From NCBI RefSeq assembly GCF_008632075.1, contig NZ_VWVM01000007.1, forward strand, positions 1 through 64,000: DNA of 64,000 nucleotides, written 5' to 3'. A program made the position numbers and the translations under genes. Positions 13,382 to 21,940 of the stretch are shown here, in pieces. Position 1 is the stretch's first letter. Every line of letters begins with the position of its first letter. Below the pieces are notes generated by a model. That model was not told where the DNA came from, did no database searches, and saw nothing but the letters and a program-made list of their open reading frames with translations. The stretch comes from Candidatus Pantoea gossypiicola (lineage in GTDB: Bacteria; Pseudomonadota; Gammaproteobacteria; Enterobacterales; Enterobacteriaceae).

Positions 13382-14205
13382 GACTGTTCTCCACTCCAGG
13401 GCGTCAGACGGCGCTGCAACGCGCGGAGCCCAAGTTCTAAGCTAAAAGCGATAAAGGCGATTACCGCTATACCCGCGAGCACCACATCGGTGGCGAGGAA
13501 CTCACCCGCTGACTGCACCATAAAACCGAGGCCGCGCGTGGCGGCAATCAACTCCGCTGCCACCAGCGTTGACCAGCCCACTCCCAGACCAATGCGCAGA
13601 CCGGTCAGAATTTCTGGCAGCGCACCTGGCAGGATCACCCAGCGCAGCAGCTGCCAGCGGTTAGCCCCCAGCGAACGAGCCGCGCGAATACGTACCTGCT
13701 GCGTGTTACGCACCCCGGCCAGGGTAGAGAGCGTCACGGGCGCGAAGATCGCCAGATAGATCAGCAGGATTTTCGAGGTCTCACCAATGCCGAACCAGAT
13801 CACCATCAGCGGCAGATAGGCGAGTGGCGGAATCGGACGATAAAGCTCAATCAGCGGATCGAGCAGCCCGCGAGCGACCGGGCTAAGGCCCATCAGAATC
13901 CCCACCGGAATACCGATAGCGGCAGCAGCCGTCAGCGCAATCAGCATCCGCGTCAGGCTGGCGGCAAGATGCTGCCAGAGCGTGGCATCCATAAAGCCCT
14001 GTGCGCTGGCAATCACCAGCAGCTTGCTGAACACCTGCTGCGGCGACGGCAGGAACAGCGGAGCAATCAGGCCCAGCGCGGTGACGCCCCACCAGAACAG
14101 TAACAGCAGAGAGAGGCTCAGCACGCTCAGCGTAAAGGCGGTTGAAAACGGCCAGCGCAGCCTGCGGCGCACCGGCAGAGACTTATCGTGGATTAACGCG
14201 CTCAT
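13378..14205 (-). CDS. tauC: Taurine ABC transporter permease TauC
   Basis: TauC is the inner-membrane channel subunit of the taurine importer. The 275-residue protein has about six membrane segments and the cytoplasmic EAA loop ([21 protein letters not shown]) that docks the ATPase. It overlaps tauB and tauD by 4 bases on each side, so the operon is translationally coupled. Confidence 0.95.
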   Translation of the reverse strand: MSALIHDKSLPVRRRLRWPFSTAFTLSVLSLSLLLLFWWGVTALGLIAPLFLPSPQQVFSKLLVIASAQGFMDATLWQHLAASLTRMLIALTAAAAIGIPVGILMGLSPVARGLLDPLIELYRPIPPLAYLPLMVIWFGIGETSKILLIYLAIFAPVTLSTLAGVRNTQQVRIRAARSLGANRWQLLRWVILPGALPEILTGLRIGLGVGWSTLVAAELIAATRGLGFMVQSAGEFLATDVVLAGIAVIAFIAFSLELGLRALQRRLTPWSGEQS

Positions 14206-14969
14206 GCAAACGCCTCCCGCTGATCAAATACCCGGCTCAGCACATATTCGCGCTGGGCGATAAACTGCGGATCGGATTTGATGCTGCGGCACGACTCTCC
14301 CGCAGCAAAACGGCGGCCAAATTCGGGCCGCAGCCGCTCCACGATGCGGCCCGGTCCTGGCGACAGCAGAATCAGTTCACTGGCGAGGAAAATCGCCTCT
14401 TCGATATCGTGTGTAATCAGCAGAATCTGTTTACCACTGTCGCGCCATAGCGTCAGCAGCAGTGTCTGCATCTGCTCACGGGTAAAAGCATCCAGTGCGC
14501 CAAACGGCTCATCCAGCAGCAGCAGTTGCGGATCGGTGGCCAGCGCGCGGGCAATACCTACCCGTTGACGCTGACCGCCGGACAACTGCCAGATGGCGCG
14601 CTTTTCCGCCCCTTCCAGCCCGACCTGCCTGATGAGTTTCCGTGCTATGCCCTCACGTGCCTGGCGCGGCATCCCCGCCAGCTGCAGCCCAAAGGAAACG
14701 TTATCCAGCACGTTGCGCCACGGCAGTAATCCTTCATGCTGAAACACCACGCCGCGCTCCGCGCCTGGCCCGGTCACTGGCTGGTTATCCAGCGTGATGC
14801 TGCCCGACTCCACCGGCAGGAATCCGGCCACCAGATTAAGCAGCGTGGTTTTTCCGCAGCCGGAGGGACCGAGCACGACCAGCAGCTCCTGGCTATCCAG
14901 TTGCAGATTGATATCCTGCAACACAGGCTGTCCGGCATAACGGGCATTAAGGTGAGCGATGCGCAGCAT
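14202..14969 (-). CDS. tauB: Taurine ABC transporter ATPase TauB
   Basis: TauB powers taurine import. The 255-residue protein has Walker [10 protein letters not shown] at residues 34-42, the signature LSGGQRQR, Walker [13 protein letters not shown] and the H-loop [10 protein letters not shown]. It lies 9 bases after tauA and overlaps tauC. The family (nitrate/sulfonate/taurine ATPases) is close to SsuB; assignment to taurine rests on the whole tauABCD set. Confidence 0.95.
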   Translation of the reverse strand: MLRIAHLNARYAGQPVLQDINLQLDSQELLVVLGPSGCGKTTLLNLVAGFLPVESGSITLDNQPVTGPGAERGVVFQHEGLLPWRNVLDNVSFGLQLAGMPRQAREGIARKLIRQVGLEGAEKRAIWQLSGGQRQRVGIARALATDPQLLLLDEPFGALDAFTREQMQTLLLTLWRDSGKQILLITHDIEEAIFLASELILLSPGPGRIVERLRPEFGRRFAAGESCRSIKSDPQFIAQREYVLSRVFDQREAFA

Positions 14970-14978
14970 AGTGCCTCC

Positions 14979-15956
14979 TTACGGTTTAACTAATGGCTCG
15001 ACGAAACGGGAGGTCACGTAACTGCTGTAGTCATTATCAGCCTGCGGCACCCGGCCCTGCGCTTTCAGGAACTGCGCGGTATCGACGATCGCCTTATTGA
15101 CCGGCTTGCCCAGTTGCTCAACCTGCTGCTGCGCCGTCAGGTAGGTATTACCCTTGACCAGACCCGGCACCTGCGCTTCCGGCACCCCGCTCAGGCGTGA
15201 GAGTTTGCTGAGGTTATCGGGCTGCTTCAGCCAGCTGTCGGGACTGTTAAGATAGGCCTGCTGCGCATCAATCGCGCTGCGGGCAAAGGCGGTCACGATC
15301 TCCGGGTGCTGTTCGGCAAAATCTTTGCGGACTACCCAGACATCCAGCGTCGGTGAACCCCAGCTCCCCACTTCCGCAGAGTCGGTTAACACCTTGCCCT
15401 CTTTCTCCAGCTCATTGACTGCAGGAGCCCAGACATAGGCACCATCAATATCGCCACGCTGCCAGGCCGCGATAATTGCTGGCGGCTGCAGGTTTACCAG
15501 CTGAACCTGCGACGGCTTGATGCCCCAGTGTTTCAGTGCAGCCAGCAGGCTGTAGTGGGTAGTTGAGATGAATGGCACCGCGATGCGTTTGCCGATGAGA
15601 TCGTTGGGGGAGGTAATGTTCTTTTTTACCACCAGCGCTTCAGAGTTGCCCAGCTGAGAGGCGAGTAAGAACGCTTCAATTGGCAATTTCTGCGCTGCTG
15701 CGACCGCTAACGGACTGGAACCAATGTTGCCAATCTGCACGTCGCCGGACGCCAGTGCGCGTAATACCCCTGCACCGCTGTCAAACTTTCGCCAGTCAAC
15801 GCTGGCCCCGCTCTCTTTTGCAAAACTGTTGTCGGCCTGGGCCACTTTCGCGGGTTCGGCTGAGGTCTGGTACGCCACGGTGACATTGACCGCATCAGCC
15901 TGAAACGCCAGCAGCGCCAGCGCTGCGGCTAAAAAAGTTAAACGTGTTGCTGCCAT
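14979..15956 (-). CDS. tauA: Taurine-binding periplasmic protein TauA
   Basis: TauA captures taurine in the periplasm and delivers it to TauBC. The 325-residue protein has a signal peptide ending FQADA before VNVTVAYQTS and strong resemblance to E. coli TauA throughout. Two ATGs compete: the first (15962) lies only 2 bases after the Shine-Dalgarno-like GGTGGGG, whereas the second (15956) has an 8-base spacing and fits the family N-terminus, so the second was chosen. First gene of the operon. Confidence 0.94.
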   Translation of the reverse strand: MAATRLTFLAAALALLAFQADAVNVTVAYQTSAEPAKVAQADNSFAKESGASVDWRKFDSGAGVLRALASGDVQIGNIGSSPLAVAAAQKLPIEAFLLASQLGNSEALVVKKNITSPNDLIGKRIAVPFISTTHYSLLAALKHWGIKPSQVQLVNLQPPAIIAAWQRGDIDGAYVWAPAVNELEKEGKVLTDSAEVGSWGSPTLDVWVVRKDFAEQHPEIVTAFARSAIDAQQAYLNSPDSWLKQPDNLSKLSRLSGVPEAQVPGLVKGNTYLTAQQQVEQLGKPVNKAIVDTAQFLKAQGRVPQADNDYSSYVTSRFVEPLVKP

Positions 15957-16192
15957 GATCATTACCCCACCGTTTTTATCGTGGAGGCAGTGTCTATGGC
16001 CGCTATAGTTTCATAAAGGAATTAAAAATTATCCCTAATAGAAATAAGTTCTTAGATCACTATCTGCAAAGCTAAGTTAAAAATCACAAATACTGAAAAT
16101 AGCTAAAGTAAGCAAAAATGTCAGGCGCTCACATTGTCCCTGTGCTATTGATATGCGTTCCCAGTTTTTGCCTGTTAAGGTCTCTGTATTCG

Positions 16193-17173
16193 ATGTCGAT
16201 CGAGAAAGTCGCTCAGCTGGCTGGCGTCTCCAAAGCCACGGTATCGCGCGTTCTCAACGCGCATCCCGGCGTAAAGCCCGATACGCGTGAGAAAGTTCTG
16301 GCGGCAATCTCTGCCTGCGACTATCAGCCCAATCTGCTGGCGCGTCAGCTGCGTACGGCGCAAAGCAACATGCTGCTGGTGCTGATCTCGGATATCACTA
16401 ACCCCTTCTGTTCACGCGTGGTTCAGGGCATCGAGGCCGAAGCGGAACTGCATGGCTATCATATCCTGCTCTGTAATTCGGCCTCGCAGCTTCAGCGTGA
16501 AGCCGCCTATCTGAGTCTGCTGACCGGCAAAGTGGTGGATGGCGTGATTACCATGGATGCGGCCTCCGGCTTACAGGATTTGCAGGCGCTGATCGCCGGA
16601 GCCCCCTGGGTGCAGTGCTGTGAGTTTGATCCTGAGATCCCCGCCTCCTCGGTCAGCATTGATCATCTGGAAGCCGCACGCGACACCATCCATTACCTCG
16701 CCGGTAAAGGACGTAAGCGTATCGGGCTGGTTAACGGCGACATGCGTTACCTCTACTCACATCATCGTGAAAAAGGCTACCGGCAGGCGATTGAAGAGCT
16801 CGGGTATGCGTGGTCCGGCGTTTCTTATACCTGCGAGATCTCCCCTGAAGCGGGCAGTCAGGCGATGCGGGAGTTGATGGCGCTGCCGGAACCGCCGGAT
16901 GCGGTGTTTGCGGTGTCAGATGTACTGGCAGTGGGCGTGGTTCATGCGGCGCTGGAGGCAGGGCTGCGCGTGCCGGAAGATCTGGCGGTCGTCGGATTTG
17001 ATGGCGTGCCGTTTACCCGCAGCCTGAATCCACCGCTGACCACCATCGAGCAACCGATGAATCAGCTCGGCGCGCGCAGCGTGCAGTTGCTGCTGCAGAA
17101 GATCCGTAATCCGAATGCACCAGTCATCCGTGAGGTGCTGCCCTGGACGCGCGTTGAACGCGCATCCAGCTGA
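16193..17173 (+). CDS. LacI-family transcriptional regulator
   Basis: A 326-residue repressor-type protein. The LacI helix-turn-helix is at residues 3-22 (IEKVAQLAGVSKATVSRVLN) with the hinge helix following (NLLARQLRT), then a periplasmic-binding-like effector domain (about 60-320). It resembles CytR/PurR-type members but its effector cannot be read from sequence. It diverges from tauA and converges on a LysE-type exporter with one base between stops. In E. coli the tau genes are controlled by CysB/Cbl, so a LacI regulator here is unusual. A frame reaching back to 16118 lacks the family fold; the ATG at 16193 was chosen. Confidence 0.9.
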   Translation: MSIEKVAQLAGVSKATVSRVLNAHPGVKPDTREKVLAAISACDYQPNLLARQLRTAQSNMLLVLISDITNPFCSRVVQGIEAEAELHGYHILLCNSASQLQREAAYLSLLTGKVVDGVITMDAASGLQDLQALIAGAPWVQCCEFDPEIPASSVSIDHLEAARDTIHYLAGKGRKRIGLVNGDMRYLYSHHREKGYRQAIEELGYAWSGVSYTCEISPEAGSQAMRELMALPEPPDAVFAVSDVLAVGVVHAALEAGLRVPEDLAVVGFDGVPFTRSLNPPLTTIEQPMNQLGARSVQLLLQKIRNPNAPVIREVLPWTRVERASS

Positions 17174-17174
17174 C

Positions 17175-17777
17175 TCAGTACCAGATTAACAGCACGCAGG
17201 CCGCAGTCAGCAGCCCCATAGCAAGGTTAAAGATTTTCCAGGCGCGACGGCTGCGCAGAATGCGGCCGATCATCGCGCCAAATCCCATCCAGATCACGCC
17301 TGACACCAGATTAACCAGAAACATGCCGACGCTTATCGCCATCACCGAATGGCGATAAGCATCACCCGCCAGACTGAAGCTGGCGACCGCGCCCAGCGCC
17401 ATCAGCCAGGCCTTTGGATTGATCAGCTGCAGCAACCCACCCTGCCAGAACGGCATCGGTGCATCCGGTGCCTGATCGGTTTCCAGCTTTTCATAGCTGG
17501 ACGTTGCTATCTTCCACGCCAGCCAGAGCAGATAGAGGCTACCGGCGATCTTCAGCACCAGGTGCAGCGAAGGATAGAGCAGGATCAGACCGCCAACGCC
17601 AAAGGCCACCATCAGCAGCATCACCTGCATACCAATCATGATGCCGATCATCAGTGGAATGGTGCGCAGAAAGCCAAAATTAGCGCCAGAGGCGGTGAGT
17701 AACATATTATTAGGCCCGGGCGTGATCGCCGCGACCCAAAGAAAGCCCAACATTGATAAGAAAAGACTCAGTTCCAT
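17175..17777 (-). CDS. LysE/RhtB-family amino-acid exporter
   Basis: A 200-residue inner-membrane protein with about six hydrophobic segments and the family motif AITPGPNNMLL near the N-terminus, as in LysE, RhtB and EamB exporters. The substrate is not predictable; cysteine or O-acetylserine export by EamB-like members would fit the neighbouring sulfur genes, but this is a guess. It converges on the LacI regulator and diverges from yheT (58-base gap). Confidence 0.88.
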   Translation of the reverse strand: MELSLFLSMLGFLWVAAITPGPNNMLLTASGANFGFLRTIPLMIGIMIGMQVMLLMVAFGVGGLILLYPSLHLVLKIAGSLYLLWLAWKIATSSYEKLETDQAPDAPMPFWQGGLLQLINPKAWLMALGAVASFSLAGDAYRHSVMAISVGMFLVNLVSGVIWMGFGAMIGRILRSRRAWKIFNLAMGLLTAACVLLIWY

Positions 17778-17835
17778 GGCAATCGGGTACTCCTTACCCC
17801 TGCAAGAAAAAACTTATCGAAGCTAACAGTGTGAT

Positions 17836-18852
17836 ATGGAACAGACAAGCTTTTACCACATGAAATTTACCGGACCGGAAAACGAGCAATTCACGCCGCC
17901 TGACAGCCTGCGTAACGCCCACCTGCAGACAATGCTGCCGCGCCTGCTGCGTCGCCGTGTCACGTTCGTGCCTCACTGGCAGCGACTCGATCTGCCGGAT
18001 GGCGACTTTGTCGATCTCGCCTGGAGCGAAGATCCACAACAGGGGCGGCATAAACCGCGTGTCGTACTGTTTCATGGGCTGGAGGGCAGCTTTCACAGCC
18101 CCTATATTCATGGCCTGATGAACATCTGCCGTGCGCGCGGCTGGCTGGCAGTGGTGATGCATTTTCGCGGCTGCAGCGGCGAACCTAACCGGCTCAATCG
18201 CATCTATCACTCCGGCGAAACGGAAGATGCCCGCTTTTTTCTGCACTGGCTGCGTATCCGCTGGGGCCAGGTGCCGACCGCCGCCGTCGGTTTTTCACTG
18301 GGCGGCAATATGCTGGGCTGCCTGCTGGGCCAGCAGGGCGCAGCTGCTGAAGTGGAGGCGGGCGTCATTGTCTCCGCCCCGCTGCAGCTGGAGCCGTGTA
18401 GCGTAAAACTGGAACGCGGCTTCTCACGCTTCTATCAATACTATTTGCTGGCGCAGCTGAAGAAAAATGCCCGCCGCAAACTGCACGCCTGGCCGGATAC
18501 GCTGCCAGTCAATCTGGCGCAGTTAAAAGCGCTGCGGCGACTGCGCGATTTTGATGATGCGATTACCGCCCGCGCCCACGGTTTTGTCGATGCGGCCGAT
18601 TACTATCATCGGGCCAGCGCCATGCCCTGGCTGCAGCACGCAAAGAAACCGCTGCTGATCATCCACGCCAAAGACGATCCTTTTATGAGTGATGAGGTGA
18701 TCCCGCACAGCAGCCAATTATCTGCCACTATTACGTATCAACTGACACCACACGGCGGCCACGTCGGTTTTGTCGGCGGGACGTTACGCCAGCCTGAAAT
18801 GTGGCTGGAACAGCGCATCCCGCAGTGGATCGCCCCTTTTCTGGATAACTGA
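17836..18852 (+). CDS. yheT: YheT alpha/beta hydrolase
   Basis: A 338-residue alpha/beta hydrolase of the YheT (ABHD1/3-like) family with unknown substrate. The nucleophile elbow GFSLGG places Ser154; the C-terminal AKDDPFM and HGGHVGF supply the Asp and His. HGLEGS forms the oxyanion region. The start at 17836 gives a slightly variable N-terminus; an internal Met at residue 9 is an alternative. It is followed by yheU after 4 bases. Confidence 0.93.
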   Translation: MEQTSFYHMKFTGPENEQFTPPDSLRNAHLQTMLPRLLRRRVTFVPHWQRLDLPDGDFVDLAWSEDPQQGRHKPRVVLFHGLEGSFHSPYIHGLMNICRARGWLAVVMHFRGCSGEPNRLNRIYHSGETEDARFFLHWLRIRWGQVPTAAVGFSLGGNMLGCLLGQQGAAAEVEAGVIVSAPLQLEPCSVKLERGFSRFYQYYLLAQLKKNARRKLHAWPDTLPVNLAQLKALRRLRDFDDAITARAHGFVDAADYYHRASAMPWLQHAKKPLLIIHAKDDPFMSDEVIPHSSQLSATITYQLTPHGGHVGFVGGTLRQPEMWLEQRIPQWIAPFLDN

Positions 18853-18856
18853 TCTC

Positions 18857-19075
18857 GTGATTATTCCCTGGCAACAGGTCTCACCTGAGACCCTTGAAAA
18901 TCTGATTGAAACCTTTGTGCTGCGTGAAGGCACTGACTATGGCGAGCATGAACGTAGCCTGCTGGACAAGGTGGCTGATGTGCGACGCCAGCTGGAAACC
19001 GGTGAAGTGGTACTGGTATGGTCGGAACTGCATGAATCGGTCAACATCATGCCGCGTAAAGAATTTCGCGGCTGA
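18857..19075 (+). CDS. yheU: YheU family protein
   Basis: A 72-residue cytoplasmic protein of unknown function, beginning at a GTG 4 bases after the yheT stop. This start gives (M)[15 protein letters not shown], matching the E. coli protein in length and sequence; no ATG is available in the correct place. The ribosome site is weak, so translation probably depends on coupling to yheT. Confidence 0.9.
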   Translation: MIIPWQQVSPETLENLIETFVLREGTDYGEHERSLLDKVADVRRQLETGEVVLVWSELHESVNIMPRKEFRG

Positions 19076-19136
19076 TGCACCGGCGGGCATTTCATGATAA
19101 CAATGCTCATTGCCCGACCACACAGGGAGCTTTTCT

Positions 19137-20006
19137 ATGTCTGCTCGTCATCCCATTATCGCGGTGACCGGTTCCAGCGGCGCAGGAACCACCACCACCA
19201 GCCTGGCGTTCCGCAAAATCTTCCAGCAGCTTGACCTGCATGCAGCGGAGCTGGAAGGTGACAGTTTTCACCGCTTTACCCGCCCGGAAATGGATATGGC
19301 GATTCGTAAGGCGCGCGATTTAGGACGTCACATCAGCTACTTTGGCCCGGAAGCCAATGACTTTGGCCTGCTTGAGCAGAGCTTTAAAGAGTATGGCCAC
19401 AGTGGACAGGGGCAGTCGCGTAAATATCTGCACACTTACGATGAGGCGGTGCCCTGGAACCAGGTGCCCGGCACTTTTACGCCCTGGCAGCCGCTACCGC
19501 AGAACACCGATATTCTTTTTTATGAAGGATTGCATGGCGGTGTGGTGACGGCGCAGCACAACGTGGCGGAACAGGTCGATCTGCTGGTGGGCGTGGTACC
19601 GATTGTTAACCTGGAGTGGATTCAGAAACTGGTGCGCGACACTGGCGAGCGCGGTCATTCACGTGAAGCAGTAATGGATTCGGTGGTGCGGTCGATGGAG
19701 GATTACATCAACTTCATTACGCCCCAGTTCTCACGTACCCATATCAACTTTCAGCGCGTTCCAACCATCGATACCTCCAACCCGTTCGCTGCCCGCACCA
19801 TTCCGTCACTGGATGAGAGCTTCGTAGTGATTCACTTTCAGGGACTGGAGGATATCGACTTCCCCTACCTGCTGGCGATGCTGCAGGGGTCGTTTATCTC
19901 GCACATCAATACGCTGGTGGTGCCTGGCGGCAAAATGGGTCTGGCCATGGAGCTGATCATGGGGCCGCTGGTGAAGCGGCTGATGGAAGGTAAGCGGATA
20001 GAGTAA
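19137..20006 (+). CDS. prkB: Phosphoribulokinase-like protein PrkB
   Basis: A 289-residue P-loop kinase-like protein of the phosphoribulokinase family, of unknown substrate; these bacteria have no Calvin cycle. The P-loop reads GSSGAGTT (residues 12-19), with Thr where Lys is usual, a feature shared with E. coli PrkB. The start at 19137 has a good ribosome site (AGGGAGCTTTTCT) and matches the family; an upstream ATG was rejected. Follows yheU. Confidence 0.93.
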   Translation: MSARHPIIAVTGSSGAGTTTTSLAFRKIFQQLDLHAAELEGDSFHRFTRPEMDMAIRKARDLGRHISYFGPEANDFGLLEQSFKEYGHSGQGQSRKYLHTYDEAVPWNQVPGTFTPWQPLPQNTDILFYEGLHGGVVTAQHNVAEQVDLLVGVVPIVNLEWIQKLVRDTGERGHSREAVMDSVVRSMEDYINFITPQFSRTHINFQRVPTIDTSNPFAARTIPSLDESFVVIHFQGLEDIDFPYLLAMLQGSFISHINTLVVPGGKMGLAMELIMGPLVKRLMEGKRIE

Positions 20007-20037
20007 GAGGTCAGCAAAAAACCCTCAGACAGCAGAT

Positions 20038-20134
20038 GCCTTTCGCAAAAATGTAAAACCGGCTTTTCTGCGGATAAAGGCTTGCTGCTGAGCAGGCTTC
20101 AGGGAGCATACGCCTTTCGCAAAGACGCAAAACC
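20038..20134 (+). repeat. Direct repeat, two copies of a 23-base motif
   Basis: Copies at 20038-20060 and 20112-20134 both begin GCCTTTCGCAAA and end AAAACC; they differ at about four central positions. The second copy directly follows one arm of a long inverted repeat. Confidence 0.7.
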
Positions 20135-20202
20135 GCCATCCCTGGCAGGCTCAGCGCGGGCCATCCCTGGCCCGCTATGCTTTGCTACAGGTGTATGCTC
20201 CC
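20102..20202. repeat. Long inverted repeat enclosing a hairpin
   Basis: GGGAGCATAC (20102-20111) and GTATGCTCCC (20193-20202) are perfectly complementary over 10 bp and enclose a second perfect hairpin at 20156-20175 (GCGGGCCA / TGGCCCGC, loop TCCC). Confidence 0.75.
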
Positions 20203-20342
20203 TTCGCTTCACGTCCGGCAGCCACATCCGGTTTCAGGGAGCTCGCTACAGACAGACCCTGATCACAAAGAATCTGACAGCAGCATATAAGCTCAACACG
20301 CAGGGAACCGGGTCAGAAGAGGAAAGCATCCCACGCCAGGGA

Positions 20343-20365
20343 CAAAAACGCCGGGAGCGTTTTTG
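20343..20365. repeat. Perfect hairpin
   Basis: CAAAAACGC (20343-20351) pairs with GCGTTTTTG (20357-20365) around CGGGA. The T run lies inside the stem, so on either strand it could act as a terminator, for prkB or yhfA. Confidence 0.55.
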
Positions 20366-20395
20366 AACAACGCAACGCGTTGGCCCGGTCACGGG

Positions 20396-20417
20396 CGCAC
20401 CTCAGGGATGAGGTGCG
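20396..20417. repeat. Perfect hairpin
   Basis: CGCACCTCA (20396-20404) pairs with TGAGGTGCG (20409-20417) around GGGA. No T run follows on either strand, so it is not a simple terminator. Confidence 0.7.
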
Positions 20418-20542
20418 TAATTGCGTGGGCCGAGCGCCCAGGGATGGTTTAAGCGACTTTCCGATCTGGCCCGGTTTTCTGCGCAGGCTCGATCTTACCG
20501 CCGCCCAATGTTGCACGGGCCGTTAATGGTCGTTTTCAGATA

Positions 20543-20947
20543 CTACAGCTCAATCACCTCATAGCTATGCGTAATCGTCACACCTTTACCCAGCATGATG
20601 GCCACAGAGCAGTATTTCTCTGCCGAAAGATCGACGGCGCGTGAGACCGCTTTATCCTGGAGCGCTTTGCCACTCACGATAAAATGCAGGTTGATGTGCG
20701 TAAAGATTCGCGGTGCTTCTTCACGACGTTCTGAGGTCAGTTTTACTTCACAATCAGCCACATCGTTGCGGCCTTTTTGCAGAATTGATACCACGTCAAT
20801 CGCGCTGCATCCACCTGCCGCCATCAGCACCATCTCCATTGGGCTGGGCGCTTTATCACCCGAATTGCCATCCATCAGTATCTGATGGCCGGATGAGGAT
20901 TCTCCAAGGAATGTCAGCCCTTCTACCCATTTCACTCTTGCCTGCAT
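20543..20947 (-). CDS. yhfA: OsmC-family protein YhfA
   Basis: A 134-residue member of the OsmC/Ohr family, whose better-known members reduce peroxides through two cysteines. The two cysteines are seen at position 47 (AAGGCSAID) and in EKYCSVA near residue 108. The exact role of YhfA is unknown. The start MQARVKWVEG at 20947 agrees with E. coli in length; the frame is open further upstream but lacks family support. Divergent from crp. Confidence 0.94.
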   Translation of the reverse strand: MQARVKWVEGLTFLGESSSGHQILMDGNSGDKAPSPMEMVLMAAGGCSAIDVVSILQKGRNDVADCEVKLTSERREEAPRIFTHINLHFIVSGKALQDKAVSRAVDLSAEKYCSVAIMLGKGVTITHSYEVIEL

Positions 20948-21250
20948 GATTTTTGCTCCGGAATACGCTGTTTTGTCGCCAGAGTACGCTTTCACCTGGT
21001 AAACAGCAATCCAGAGAAATCCGCCTGTAGCTGAAGCGAGACAACAGAAGACAGTCGGCAAAAGCTGTGCTACAAACAGTGCTGAAAATATTTTTCGTCA
21101 CCCGATGGCGAAGCCGGGAAGAATGAAGCGCACTGCGCCTGATGCGGCCCGAATAATTTCCTGAAAAGGAAACGCTTGAAGCTTTCACCGCCTGACAGGG
21201 AAAACTGCCCCCTGTATTTTGGGCACGATTACAACAGAGGATAATAGCGA
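20948..21250 (+). promoter_or_regulatory. crp leader and yhfA/crp divergent promoter region
   Basis: This 303-base gap holds the crp promoter and leader and, on the other strand, the yhfA promoter. The crp ribosome site AGAGGA lies at about 21236, as in E. coli. A stretch around 21033-21080 resembles the E. coli crp upstream region. I could not place the CRP autoregulation sites with confidence. Confidence 0.5.
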
Positions 21251-21883
21251 ATGGTTCTCGGCAAACCGCAAACAGACCCTACACTCGAATGGTTCCTGTC
21301 CCATTGCCATATTCACAAGTATCCATCCAAAAGTACGCTGATTCACCAAGGTGAAAAAGCAGAAACGCTTTACTACATCGTGAAAGGTTCCGTCGCGGTT
21401 CTGATTAAAGATGAAGAAGGCAAAGAGATGATTCTTTCCTACCTGAATCAGGGCGATTTTATTGGTGAGCTTGGCCTGTTCGAAGAAGGTCAGGAGCGCA
21501 GCGCCTGGGTACGTGCGAAAAGCGCGTGCGAAGTCGCGGAGATTTCTTACAAGAAATTCCGTCAGCTGATCCAGGTGAATCCCGACATCCTGATGCGACT
21601 CTCCTCGCAGATGGCGCGTCGCCTGCAGGTCACGTCTGAAAAAGTGGGTAACCTCGCTTTCCTCGACGTCACCGGACGCATTGCTCAGACCCTGCTTAAC
21701 CTGGCGAAGCAGCCAGATGCCATGACGCATCCCGACGGCATGCAAATTAAAATCACTCGTCAGGAAATTGGCCAGATTGTGGGTTGTTCACGTGAAACCG
21801 TGGGCCGTATTCTGAAGATGCTGGAAGATCAGAACCTGATCTCCGCACACGGTAAAACCATCGTCGTTTACGGCACCCGCTAA
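21251..21883 (+). CDS. crp: cAMP receptor protein CRP
   Basis: CRP is the global regulator that binds cAMP and activates or represses many catabolic genes. The 210-residue protein is almost identical to that of E. coli. The cyclic-nucleotide domain covers residues 1-135 ([19 protein letters not shown] contains the cAMP phosphate-binding segment) and the winged helix-turn-helix includes the recognition helix [11 protein letters not shown] clear ribosome site AGAGGATAATAGCG precedes the ATG. It is followed by a strong terminator, then yhfK. Confidence 0.99.
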   Translation: MVLGKPQTDPTLEWFLSHCHIHKYPSKSTLIHQGEKAETLYYIVKGSVAVLIKDEEGKEMILSYLNQGDFIGELGLFEEGQERSAWVRAKSACEVAEISYKKFRQLIQVNPDILMRLSSQMARRLQVTSEKVGNLAFLDVTGRIAQTLLNLAKQPDAMTHPDGMQIKITRQEIGQIVGCSRETVGRILKMLEDQNLISAHGKTIVVYGTR

Positions 21884-21896
21884 CTCCTGTCATCCA

Positions 21897-21920
21897 CGGC
21901 GTGATGGCAACATCACGCCG
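21897..21920 (+). terminator. Terminator after crp
   Basis: Perfect 10-bp stem CGGCGTGATG / CATCACGCCG with loop GCAA, followed by TTATTGTTTG. Confidence 0.85.
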
Positions 21921-21940
21921 TTATTGTTTGTGTTGGGCCG

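Larger units (their letters stand above)
20007..20542. other. Non-coding region rich in hairpins and a direct repeat
   Basis: No gene is supported here. The stretch between convergent prkB and yhfA holds a 23-base motif present twice (from 20038 and 20112), an outer 10-bp inverted repeat (20102-20111 with 20193-20202), and perfect hairpins at 20156-20175, 20343-20365 and 20396-20417. The words CATCCCTGG and CAGGGATG recur in both orientations. It looks like one or two copies of an intergenic repeat family. Confidence 0.7.

Noticed and set aside
20082-20366. 94-codon plus-strand frame between prkB and yhfA
   Set aside because: It lies on top of the direct and inverted repeats and has no recognisable protein features.
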